The notes beneath the pieces were generated by a model. The model saw nothing but the letters and a program-made list of their open reading frames with translations. It was not told the origin of the DNA and did no database searches. This document shows, one piece after another, positions 1-6,809 of a stretch of DNA of 6,809 bases (the first letter of the stretch is position 1; each line of letters opens with the position of its first letter). Made by a program: the position numbers and the translations under genes. The DNA is taken from the NCBI GenBank assembly GCA_030641585.1, contig DAOWHE010000103.1, forward strand, positions 1 through 6,809, given 5' to 3'. This stretch comes from Dehalococcoidales bacterium (GTDB lineage: Bacteria > Chloroflexota > Dehalococcoidia > Dehalococcoidales > ARS1013).

Positions 1-1
1 A

Positions 2-556
2 TCTGACCCCGGCTATGAACTGATTATAGCCACCAGCCAGCGGGGGATACCGGTGGTGCCAATTCCGGGCCCTTCAGCTATCATTACAGCACTGGCTATC
101 TCCGGGCTGCCCACAAATAGGTTTACCTATATTGGCTTTCTGCCTCGTAAGCATGGCGAGAGGCGGCGCCGGCTAGAGTCGGTTGCTGGTGAGTCGGGCA
201 CTATTATAGCCCTGGAGACACCCCATCGGCTAAGGGCGGCGTTAGGTGATATTCTGCTTACCCTTGGTGATAGAAGAGTTGCCATCTGTCGCCAGCTTAC
301 CAAGCTTCATGAAGAGGTTTTCCGGGGAACGATAAGCCAGGCTCTAGAATACTTTACTGAGCCAAGAGGCGAGTTTACTCTGGTTATTGAGGGTAAGGGA
401 GAGAAGGAAAAGCCCGAGTTAACACGAGATATTGAGCAAAAGTTACAGCGTATGCGCCTCTCTGGAGTAACAGCTAAAGAGGCGATAGCCAAGGTGGCTG
501 GGGAAACAGGCCTATCAAAGAAAGAGCTTTACCGGGCCTGGCTTAAGTTATCTTAA
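2..556 (+). CDS. rsmI: RsmI, 16S rRNA (cytidine-1402 2'-O)-methyltransferase, 5'-truncated by window edge
   Basis: RsmI uses S-adenosylmethionine to 2'-O-methylate C1402 in the decoding centre of 16S rRNA (family knowledge). The visible 184 residues are the C-terminal two thirds of a protein normally about 280 long. The first methyltransferase half, with the GxLYxVATPIGN-type start, lies outside the window. The frame is open from base 2 and begins with the family motif SDPGYEL (bases 2-22), so the GTG at base 53 is internal and not the start. Other family marks are PIPGPSA (bases 59-79), GLPT, GFLPRKxGER, ETPHRL, LTKLHEEVxRGT and GEFTLVIEG. The last 40 residues (VTAKEAIAKVAGETGLSKKELY) form the small helical domain that ends many RsmI proteins. 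The gene is followed after 35 bases by the zinc-knuckle gene on the same strand, so they are probably co-transcribed. Identity is secure; only the left end is unknown. Confidence 0.95.
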   Translation, partial: SDPGYELIIATSQRGIPVVPIPGPSAIITALAISGLPTNRFTYIGFLPRKHGERRRRLESVAGESGTIIALETPHRLRAALGDILLTLGDRRVAICRQLTKLHEEVFRGTISQALEYFTEPRGEFTLVIEGKGEKEKPELTRDIEQKLQRMRLSGVTAKEAIAKVAGETGLSKKELYRAWLKLS

Positions 557-591
557 ATTTTTGTAGCCAGGTTTTAGAAAGGAGTTTAACA

Positions 592-825
592 ATGCGCCGA
601 GGTTGTATCTCTTCAGGGGAAGTGAAGTGCGATGTTTGCCACCGCAAGATACCATATCCAGAGCGTTATCTGGTTATTGATGAAGAAGACGGGGTTGAGG
701 TAGAAAAGGGAAAGTCAGTTCACTACTGTGTTCAGTGTGCCATGGAGAAGGGTTACGCCCACTATAGAGATGAGAAGGGCGAAAGGATACTGACCTTCTT
801 CCCTGAGCCTGATATTAGCCCCTGA
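592..825 (+). CDS. Small two-CxxC (putative zinc-knuckle) protein of unknown function
   Basis: I do not recognise a named family for this 77-residue soluble protein. It has two cysteine pairs, C13-x2-C16 and C46-x2-C49, 29 residues apart, with H44 just before the second pair. This is the usual layout of a single structural zinc site of the zinc-ribbon or treble-clef kind (inference). Between them is an acidic stretch (residues 29-40, IDEEDGVEVEKG). There is no signal peptide or membrane segment. The ATG start is supported by an AAAGGAG ribosome-binding site at 578-584, 7 bases upstream, the strongest in the window. It lies between rsmI and metG on the same strand with short gaps, the slot held by abrB in Bacillus, but it has no AbrB-like sequence. 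A role as a small nucleic-acid or protein adaptor is possible but unproven. That the frame is coding is likely; function is unknown. Confidence 0.85.
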   Translation: MRRGCISSGEVKCDVCHRKIPYPERYLVIDEEDGVEVEKGKSVHYCVQCAMEKGYAHYRDEKGERILTFFPEPDISP

Positions 826-831
826 GGGGTT
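817..831 (+). other. Short GC hairpin with the upstream stop codon in its loop
   Basis: AGCCCC (817-822) can pair with GGGGTT (826-831), giving four G-C pairs, one G-U and one A-U, with the TGA stop codon as the three-base loop. TATTAAAG follows rather than a U run, so it is at best a weak attenuator or mRNA end-protecting hairpin between the zinc-knuckle gene and metG. It may be chance. Confidence 0.25.
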
Positions 832-872
832 TATTAAAGTATTAGCTTGTTTGTTTATATAGGAAACATATC

Positions 873-2531
873 ATGAGCGAGAGGATTTTTATTGGTGTTG
901 CCTGGCCTTATGCTAATGGGCCGCTACATCTGGGGCATATTGCCGGTGCCTACTTACCGCCGGACATATTCGCTCGTTACCACCGCGCCAAAGGCAACGA
1001 GGTACTGATGGTATCGGGGTCAGACCAACACGGCACGCCAATAACTATCAGGGCGGGGCAGGAGGGGAAGATGCCGGCTGAAATAGCCAGTAAGTATCAT
1101 GAGCAGTTTCTAAGTTCGTGGCAGAAGCTGGGCATTTCCTTTGATTTATTTACCAGTACCGGCACCGCCAACCATGCCAGGGTAGCGCAGGACTTCTTCC
1201 TTACCCTTCTTAATAAAGGCTATATCTATAAGGCCAGTGCCCAGCAACCCTTATGTCCCAGGTGCCAGCGGTTTCTACCCGACCGCTATATTGAAGGCAC
1301 CTGCCCCCATTGTGGCTACACGGGGGCCCGAGGTGACCAGTGCGACCAGTGTAGCCAGCCGCTAACCCCGGCGGAACTCGTTGAGCCTCGTTGTGGCGTA
1401 TGTGGCACTACTCCTGAGTTTAAGGAATCGGAGCATTTCTTCCTCAAGCTCACCGCCTTTGAGGACCAGCTGCTGTCCTGGGTGAGGGAGCAGAGCCACT
1501 GGCGGCCCAATGTGCTTAATTTTACTCTGCGCTATCTAGAGGGAGGACTTAAGGACCGGGCTATTACCCGTGATATAGACTGGGGAGTGCCCCTGCCGCT
1601 TGATGGCTTTCCCGACAAGCGCCTCTATGTCTGGTTTGAGGCGGTTATCGGTTACTTATCAGCCAGCAAGGAATGGGCTAAGTTAAACGGCGATGAGGAG
1701 AAGTGGCACTCTTTTTGGCAGGGTGATGTAAAAAGCTTCTATTTTATTGGCAAGGATAATATCCCCTTTCACACTATTATCTGGCCAGCTATGCTTCTCG
1801 GCTATGGGGGACTTAATCTGCCTTATGATGTGCCGGCTAATGAGTATCTAACTATTGAGGGTAGAAAGCTTTCCAGTAGTCGTAATTTGGCGGTGTGGCT
1901 GCCAGATTACCTATCTCGCTATGACCCTGACCCACTGCGGTATCTGCTGTCAGTGAACATGCCGGAGACCGGGGATGCTGATTTCTCATGGCGTGAATTT
2001 CTCCGCCGCAACAATGATGAGTTGGTGGCTACCTATGGGAATCTGGTTCACCGGGTACTCACTTTTGTCTATCGCAACTTTGATGGCTGTGTGCCTATCT
2101 ATGACGATATTGATGCTAGGGGTAATGCATTACTCAACAAGTCTGGGGCAATCTTTAATACTATTGACGGGCTTCTTTCCCGGTGCAGTTTTAAACAGGC
2201 GTTAAGAATGACTATGACAGTGGCTCAGGAGACTAACCGCTATCTTGATGAGAAGTCACCCTGGAAAGTAATAAAGCAGGATAGGCAGGCGGCAGCCAAC
2301 TCACTGTATGTGGCTCTTTGTGTAATTTCTCACCTGAGAACGATGCTGTATCCCTTTCTCCCTTTTAGCTCGCAAAGGCTTCATGAGTATCTCGGTTTTG
2401 GGGGCAAAGTGGAAGAGGATGGCTGGCAACTGCGTGTGCCACCACCGGGGCAAAAACTACTGCCCCCTGAGCCACTGTTTTCTAAACTGGATGAAGGGTT
2501 AGTTGCCGAGGAGACGGCTCGTCTGGGCTAA
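873..2531 (+). CDS. metG: Methionyl-tRNA synthetase (class I, four-knuckle type, no C-terminal extension)
   Basis: MetRS charges tRNA-Met, including initiator tRNA, with methionine using ATP in the cytoplasm. The 552-residue protein has the class I HIGH signature as HLGH (residues 19-22) after PYANGP, then GSDQHG (49-54). The connective domain has four CxxC knuckles: CPRC (128-131), CPHC (144-147), CDQC (157-160) and CGVC (174-177). All eight cysteines are intact, enough for two zinc ions. YVWFEA (252-257) and FIGKDNIPFHTIIWPA (291-306) line the active site. The KMSKS loop reads KLSSS (332-336), so its second lysine is a serine. In the anticodon-binding helices, N390, R394 and W464 line up by motif with E. 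coli N391, R395 and W461, which read CAU. The protein ends after that domain and lacks the EMAP/Trbp111-like domain of the 677-residue E. coli enzyme. The ATG has AGGA at 861-864, 8 bases upstream. The downstream prenyl synthase gene starts 34 bases after the stop. Confidence 0.97.
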   Translation: MSERIFIGVAWPYANGPLHLGHIAGAYLPPDIFARYHRAKGNEVLMVSGSDQHGTPITIRAGQEGKMPAEIASKYHEQFLSSWQKLGISFDLFTSTGTANHARVAQDFFLTLLNKGYIYKASAQQPLCPRCQRFLPDRYIEGTCPHCGYTGARGDQCDQCSQPLTPAELVEPRCGVCGTTPEFKESEHFFLKLTAFEDQLLSWVREQSHWRPNVLNFTLRYLEGGLKDRAITRDIDWGVPLPLDGFPDKRLYVWFEAVIGYLSASKEWAKLNGDEEKWHSFWQGDVKSFYFIGKDNIPFHTIIWPAMLLGYGGLNLPYDVPANEYLTIEGRKLSSSRNLAVWLPDYLSRYDPDPLRYLLSVNMPETGDADFSWREFLRRNNDELVATYGNLVHRVLTFVYRNFDGCVPIYDDIDARGNALLNKSGAIFNTIDGLLSRCSFKQALRMTMTVAQETNRYLDEKSPWKVIKQDRQAAANSLYVALCVISHLRTMLYPFLPFSSQRLHEYLGFGGKVEEDGWQLRVPPPGQKLLPPEPLFSKLDEGLVAEETARLG

Positions 2532-2553
2532 TGGCTTTGCCTAATTACGGCTG

Positions 2554-2559
2554 AAGGAG
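2554..2559 (+). promoter_or_regulatory. Ribosome-binding site fixing the TTG start of the prenyl synthase gene
   Basis: AAGGAG lies 6 bases before the TTG at 2566, an ideal Shine-Dalgarno sequence and spacing. It supports the rare TTG as the real start. Confidence 0.8.
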
Positions 2560-2565
2560 AAGAGC

Positions 2566-3540
2566 TTGCCGCTAAGCACAATTTATGAGCTGGTTCAGGA
2601 AGACCTAGTTAAGGTAGAGGAGCAATTTAGACTTCTCACTGGCACTCAGGATACTACCTTTCCTGAACTCCACAGGATGTTAGGCCAGATTCTACTTGGT
2701 GGCAAGGTGATCCGCCCAGTGCTTACCCTGCTGGCCGGCAAGTTCTATAACTATAACCTTGAGAAGCTTCTGCCAATGGCCACCGCCACAGAGCTTTTGC
2801 ACGTTGCCACTCTGGTTCATGATGATGCCATTGACAAGGCCAGTGTTCGTCGCGGGCGACCAACAATCAATGAAGTTTGGGGGGTAGATAAAGCTGTAAT
2901 ACTGGGCGACTACCTGTTTGCTAAGGCAGGTGAATTTGCTGCGGCTACCGGGAATCTAAGAGCGGTAAAGCTCTTTGCTCAAACCCTGGAGACCATCTCT
3001 AGCGGGGAGTTAAAACAGGCATTTTCAGCCTTTAATCTTAAGCAGACCTTTGACCAGTACTTGCAGCGGATTGCTGGTAAAACCGCCTCTCTGTTTGCCA
3101 TGGCTGCCGAGTCGGGAGCTGTCTTAAGTCAGGCTCCAGAAGAGTCAGTCCAGATCCTGAAAGAGTATGGTCATAACCTGGGCATTGCCTTTCAGATAGT
3201 GGATGATGTCCTTGACTTTGTTGGTGCCGAGGAGGAAATGGGCAAGCCAGTAGGCTCAGATTTAGCTCAGGGCACTATTACCCTGCCGTCACTTATGCTT
3301 TTGGAGCGTTATCCCGAGGATAACCCGGTAAAGAGGCTGTTTCAGGACGAGGGCAATAGGCAGGAGAACATAAAGAAGGCGGTAGAATTAGTTCGCAGCT
3401 CTTCAATCGTTGACGAAAGCTATCAGGTTGCCTCAGATTATTGTGCCCGGGCGTGCCAGGACCTTGACCGCTTGCCAGACAAACCGAGCCGTCAGGCCTT
3501 ACTGGCACTGGTAGAGTATGTGGTCAAAAGAAAAAAGTAA
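2566..3540 (+). CDS. Trans-polyprenyl diphosphate synthase (long-chain, heptaprenyl/octaprenyl type)
   Basis: This enzyme extends an allylic diphosphate with isopentenyl diphosphate in trans, making the side chain of quinones or another long isoprenoid (family knowledge). The 324-residue protein has every core motif: GGKVIRP (45-51, diphosphate-binding), the first aspartate-rich motif DDAID (86-90) followed by RRGRPT (95-100), GDYLFA (114-119), GKTASLF (171-177), and the second aspartate-rich motif DDVLD (213-217) followed by GKPVGSDL (226-233). The first motif is DDxxD without the two-residue insertion of bacterial farnesyl synthases. The residue five before it is A81, not an aromatic, which usually leaves the chain tunnel open, so a long product is inferred; exact length cannot be read. 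There is no isolated small subunit such as HepS nearby, so it may be homomeric. It starts at TTG with a good ribosome-binding site and is the last gene of the plus-strand run. Confidence 0.93.
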   Translation: MPLSTIYELVQEDLVKVEEQFRLLTGTQDTTFPELHRMLGQILLGGKVIRPVLTLLAGKFYNYNLEKLLPMATATELLHVATLVHDDAIDKASVRRGRPTINEVWGVDKAVILGDYLFAKAGEFAAATGNLRAVKLFAQTLETISSGELKQAFSAFNLKQTFDQYLQRIAGKTASLFAMAAESGAVLSQAPEESVQILKEYGHNLGIAFQIVDDVLDFVGAEEEMGKPVGSDLAQGTITLPSLMLLERYPEDNPVKRLFQDEGNRQENIKKAVELVRSSSIVDESYQVASDYCARACQDLDRLPDKPSRQALLALVEYVVKRKK

Positions 3541-3699
3541 ACGACACAACCGCTACTCTCAGTTTTGACCCTATTAACCACAAGTTCGGGAGAAATGGGC
3601 TCTTCTGTAATTTCTATCACCTGATACCGCGCTCGCTGCTTCTAGGGGTTGTCCTTCCTATGGGGGGTTGACTTCTATATTGGGTATCTTGACCTATCT
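3541..3699. other. Convergent intergenic gap without a recognisable terminator
   Basis: The 159 bases lie between the stop codons of the prenyl synthase gene and ftsH, where both transcripts should end. I see no GC-rich stem followed by a U run on either strand. The only clear inverted repeat is TATCACCTGATA (3615-3626), 5-base arms around 2 bases, AT-rich and too tight to be an intrinsic terminator. Two GGGGTTG words lie at 3645-3651 and 3664-3670. Termination here may be Rho-dependent (inference). Confidence 0.5.
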
Positions 3700-5625
<1,926 letters not shown>

Positions 5626-5628
5626 TTA

Positions 5629-5632
5629 CCTC
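5629..5632 (-). promoter_or_regulatory. Ribosome-binding site of ftsH, favouring the second ATG
   Basis: On the minus strand GAGG lies 3 bases before the ATG at 5625 and 6 before the ATG at 5622. The normal spacing is about 5-9 bases, so translation probably begins at 5622, one codon later than the longest frame. Confidence 0.55.
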
Positions 5633-5664
5633 AACACTCAGCCAATCTCATTGACCTTGCTTAC

Positions 5665-5693
5665 ATTATACCAGAAACAGCGGTAAATATAAA
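5665..5693 (-). promoter_or_regulatory. Probable sigma-70-type promoter of ftsH, extended -10
   Basis: Read on the minus strand, TTTATA (5693-5688, 4 of 6 to TTGACA) stands 17 bases before TATAAT (5670-5665). The -10 is a perfect hexamer preceded by the extended TG dinucleotide (TGG, 5673-5671). Transcription would begin near 5658, giving a leader of about 33 bases that holds the ribosome-binding site. I see no heat-shock CIRCE element overlapping it. Confidence 0.65.
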
Positions 5694-5709
5694 AGTAAAT
5701 ACAGGGCGA

Positions 5710-5739
5710 TTGGCGTTGGTAATGCCTTAGCACTATAGT
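5710..5739 (+). promoter_or_regulatory. Weak second candidate promoter upstream of rsfS
   Basis: TTGGCG (5710-5715, 4 of 6) and TATAGT (5734-5739, 5 of 6) are 18 bases apart. If used, it would start near 5746 and give rsfS a normal leader rather than a nearly leaderless transcript. The word TAGCAC occurs at 5728-5733 and again at 5741-5746, around the -10. This is weaker than the downstream promoter. Confidence 0.25.
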
Positions 5740-5764
5740 ATAGCACAGCGGCTCAATCTGGGCA

Positions 5765-5792
5765 CTTACCATTACCCCAATTATGGTATAAT
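5765..5792 (+). promoter_or_regulatory. Probable promoter of rsfS, extended -10
   Basis: TGGTATAAT at 5784-5792 is a perfect extended -10, the same nine bases found in the ftsH promoter on the other strand. The best -35 is poor: CTTACC (5765-5770), 3 of 6 with a 16-base spacer, as is common when the extended -10 is strong. Initiation near 5799 would fall only a few bases before the ATG at 5803. Confidence 0.6.
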
Positions 5793-5810
5793 AAGATTAA
5801 CTATGCAGAC

Positions 5811-5817
5811 GGGGGGG
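5811..5817 (+). repeat. Run of seven Gs at the 5' end of rsfS, a possible frameshift or slippage site
   Basis: Seven consecutive Gs follow CAGAC. With seven, the ATG at 5803 opens an 11-codon frame ending at TGA 5836-5838. With six, the same ATG would run straight into the rsfS frame as M-Q-T-G-G-W-L-L-E-A-I-D-L-A. The run could also serve, through G-U pairing, as a weak ribosome-binding site for the CTG at 5825, 7 bases on. Confidence 0.6.
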
Positions 5818-5824
5818 TTGGCTT

Positions 5825-6169
5825 CTGGAAGCAATTGACTTAGCCCGTAAGGCGGTAGAAGTGGCCGGTGATAAACAGGCCCAAGATATTGTGCTGCTGG
5901 ATACCCGGGGCATATGTAGCTTTGCTGATTACTTCGTCATGTGCAGCGCTCAGTCCAGCCGGCAGATTAAGGCTATCTATGATGAAATTGTGCACTCACT
6001 CAAAAAAGAGGGTATTCTGCCTCGCCATCGCGAGGGCATGGTAGATTCGGGATGGCTACTTCTTGATTACGGTGATGTCATTGTTCACATCTTTGCTCCT
6101 ACCGAGCGGGATTACTACCAGCTAGACGAGCTCTGGAGCCAGGCAAGCCCTGTGGTCAGGATTCAGTAG
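5825..6169 (+). CDS. rsfS: RsfS (YbeB/Iojap), ribosomal silencing factor; start uncertain
   Basis: RsfS binds ribosomal protein uL14 on the 50S subunit and blocks joining to 30S when nutrients are short (family knowledge). The frame shows the whole signature: QAQDIVLLDTRG, FADYFVMCSAQSSRQIKAI, a conserved EGMVDSGWLLLDYGDVIVH segment, and ERDYYQLDELW near the end. The first ATG/GTG/TTG start in frame is GTG at 5861, giving 102 residues. However, the codons before it read LLEAIDLARKAVEVAG, the N-terminal helix normal in this family, so a start at 5861 would cut off a conserved part. The frame is open back to 5801 but holds no ATG, GTG or TTG there. I mark CTG 5825 (114 residues) as the least extent that keeps the helix. 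The likelier alternative is the ATG at 5803 with one G fewer in the G run, giving about 121 residues. It is divergent from ftsH and converges on ndk with one base between stops. Confidence 0.88.
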   Translation: MEAIDLARKAVEVAGDKQAQDIVLLDTRGICSFADYFVMCSAQSSRQIKAIYDEIVHSLKKEGILPRHREGMVDSGWLLLDYGDVIVHIFAPTERDYYQLDELWSQASPVVRIQ

Positions 6170-6170
6170 G

Positions 6171-6608
6171 CTAGCTACCAGTTTCCCAGTGGTAATCAAA
6201 AAATTCATCATCGGAAAAGAGAAGCTCAATTTCTCTCCCGGCAGTCTCTACAGAGTCAGAGCCATGAATAGTGTTACGCTCAATATCCAGACCAAAATCA
6301 CCCCTGATAGTTCCCGCCTCGGCCTTAGCCGGGTCAGTATCGCCCATGGCTTTTCTGATTAAGGCTATGGCTTCTTCTCCCTCAAAGATTGCAGCCACTA
6401 TCGGAGCCGAGGTGATATAAGTTATCAGGCTACTAAAGAAGGGCTTATCCTGATGAGGCGCATAGTGTCGCTGGGCTAAGGCTTTATCCAGTTTAAGCAT
6501 CTTAATCGCTACCAGCTTAAGCCCCTGCTTCTCCAGGCGGCTGATGATAGTACCGGCTAACCCTCTGTGCATTCCGTCAGGCTTAATAAGAACCAGTGAC
6601 CTTTCCAT
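6171..6608 (-). CDS. ndk: Nucleoside diphosphate kinase
   Basis: Ndk moves the gamma-phosphate from ATP to other (deoxy)nucleoside diphosphates through a phosphohistidine. The 145-residue protein has normal length and the active-site motif NTIHGSDS, with H115 as the phosphorylated histidine. Nucleotide-binding residues sit two positions earlier than in E. coli: K9 in LIKPDG, Y49, F57, R85, T91, R102 and N112. TIRGDFG (100-106) and the PAKAEAGT loop before it are typical. There is no signal peptide or added domain. The ATG has GGAG at 6620-6617, 8 bases upstream on the minus strand, in a purine-rich leader. Its TAG stop is one base from the rsfS stop, on the opposite strand. Function is secure. 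Confidence 0.97.
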   Translation of the reverse strand: MERSLVLIKPDGMHRGLAGTIISRLEKQGLKLVAIKMLKLDKALAQRHYAPHQDKPFFSSLITYITSAPIVAAIFEGEEAIALIRKAMGDTDPAKAEAGTIRGDFGLDIERNTIHGSDSVETAGREIELLFSDDEFFDYHWETGS

Positions 6609-6809
6609 TCTCCCCTCTCCGATTATTATTTTTTATTGATTACTAGTCTCACCAACCCTGACCGCCCTTCAGCTCTACCCTTGGTGGTCGATTAGCCCCT
6701 CTTCCTCTTTTTATATCGCTACCAGTTCTGGCTATCCAAGTTGTGCGTTTTGGTTTGGTGATTGCCGGTCGTCTGAGGTATATTGGCTGCAGGGTAGCTG
6801 GGTGGTCAA
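6609..6809. other. Leader of ndk and unassigned sequence to the window edge
   Basis: The 201 bases hold the ndk ribosome-binding site, an AT-rich patch (6621-6645) and a candidate promoter. On the minus strand one frame stays open from the edge to a TGA at 6651-6649 (52 codons), ending 40 bases before ndk. It is rich in Arg, Lys, Pro and Gly and resembles nothing I recognise. A frame this short stays open by chance fairly often, so I do not call a gene, although the 3' end of an upstream partner of ndk is possible. Confidence 0.4.
6710..6739 (-). promoter_or_regulatory. Candidate promoter of ndk
   Basis: On the minus strand TTGGAT (6739-6734, 3 of 6) and TATAAA (6715-6710, 5 of 6) are 18 bases apart. 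Transcription would begin near 6703, giving a leader of about 95 bases. The match is modest, and ndk might instead be read from a promoter outside the window. Confidence 0.3.

Noticed and set aside
1316..1510. Minus-strand frame of 64 residues inside metG.
   Set aside because: It is antisense to the zinc-knuckle region of metG; its composition reflects the metG codons and there is no independent support.
3615..3626. Palindrome TATCACCTGATA as a terminator between the prenyl synthase gene and ftsH.
   Set aside because: The loop of two bases is too small and there is no T run on either side.
5727..5746. TTAGCACTA before rsfS/ftsH resembles the left half of a CIRCE heat-shock operator (TTAGCACTC-N9-GAGTGCTAA).
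   Set aside because: The right half is absent: the bases nine further on do not read GAGTGCTAA. What is there is a direct TAGCAC repeat, not an inverted one.
6176..6194. Hairpin TACCA-N9-TGGTA just after the rsfS stop as a terminator.
   Set aside because: The stem has only five pairs, is AT-rich in part, and is followed by an A run on the plus strand rather than Ts. It also lies inside ndk.
6649..6809. Open minus-strand frame of 52 codons as the 3' end of a gene upstream of ndk.
   Set aside because: No recognisable motif, a length that is often open by chance, and a composition unlike the neighbouring proteins. It cannot be settled without the sequence beyond the edge.

Overview
The window is a compact stretch of bacterial housekeeping genes. 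It has seven protein-coding genes, one of them cut by the left edge, and no mobile element, CRISPR array, RNA gene or phage-like segment that I can see. The protein sequences and the gene set (rsmI, small zinc-knuckle protein, short metG, trans-polyprenyl synthase, ftsH, rsfS, ndk) suggest a Chloroflexota bacterium, probably of the Dehalococcoidia. That assignment rests on remembered resemblance, with no database search, so it is tentative.

Layout. Bases 2-3540 hold a plus-strand, operon-like run: the end of rsmI (16S rRNA 2'-O-methyltransferase), a 77-residue protein with two CxxC knuckles, metG (methionyl-tRNA synthetase, four CxxC knuckles, no C-terminal tRNA-binding domain) and a long-chain trans-prenyl diphosphate synthase that starts at TTG. 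The gaps are only 35, 47 and 34 bases. An rsmI-small gene-metG order is also known from Bacillus (rsmI-abrB-metS), so the core order is old even though the small gene differs. A 159-base gap with no convincing terminator separates this run from ftsH, which is convergent (minus strand, 5625 to 3700).

ftsH and rsfS diverge from a region of roughly 180-200 bases that carries an extended -10 promoter element (TGgTATAAT) facing each way. rsfS (ribosomal silencing factor) converges on ndk (nucleoside diphosphate kinase), with a single base between the two stop codons. The last 200 bases are the leader region of ndk plus sequence I cannot assign.

The genes share general themes rather than one pathway: ribosome maturation and silencing (rsmI, rsfS), translation (metG), isoprenoid chain synthesis (prenyl synthase), membrane protein quality control (ftsH) and nucleotide balance (ndk). 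I found no new biological system. The observation most worth checking is the 5' end of rsfS: the conserved N-terminus is encoded, but the only ATG upstream is out of frame by one base across a run of seven Gs. This could be an assembly error, a non-AUG start, or slippage at the G run.
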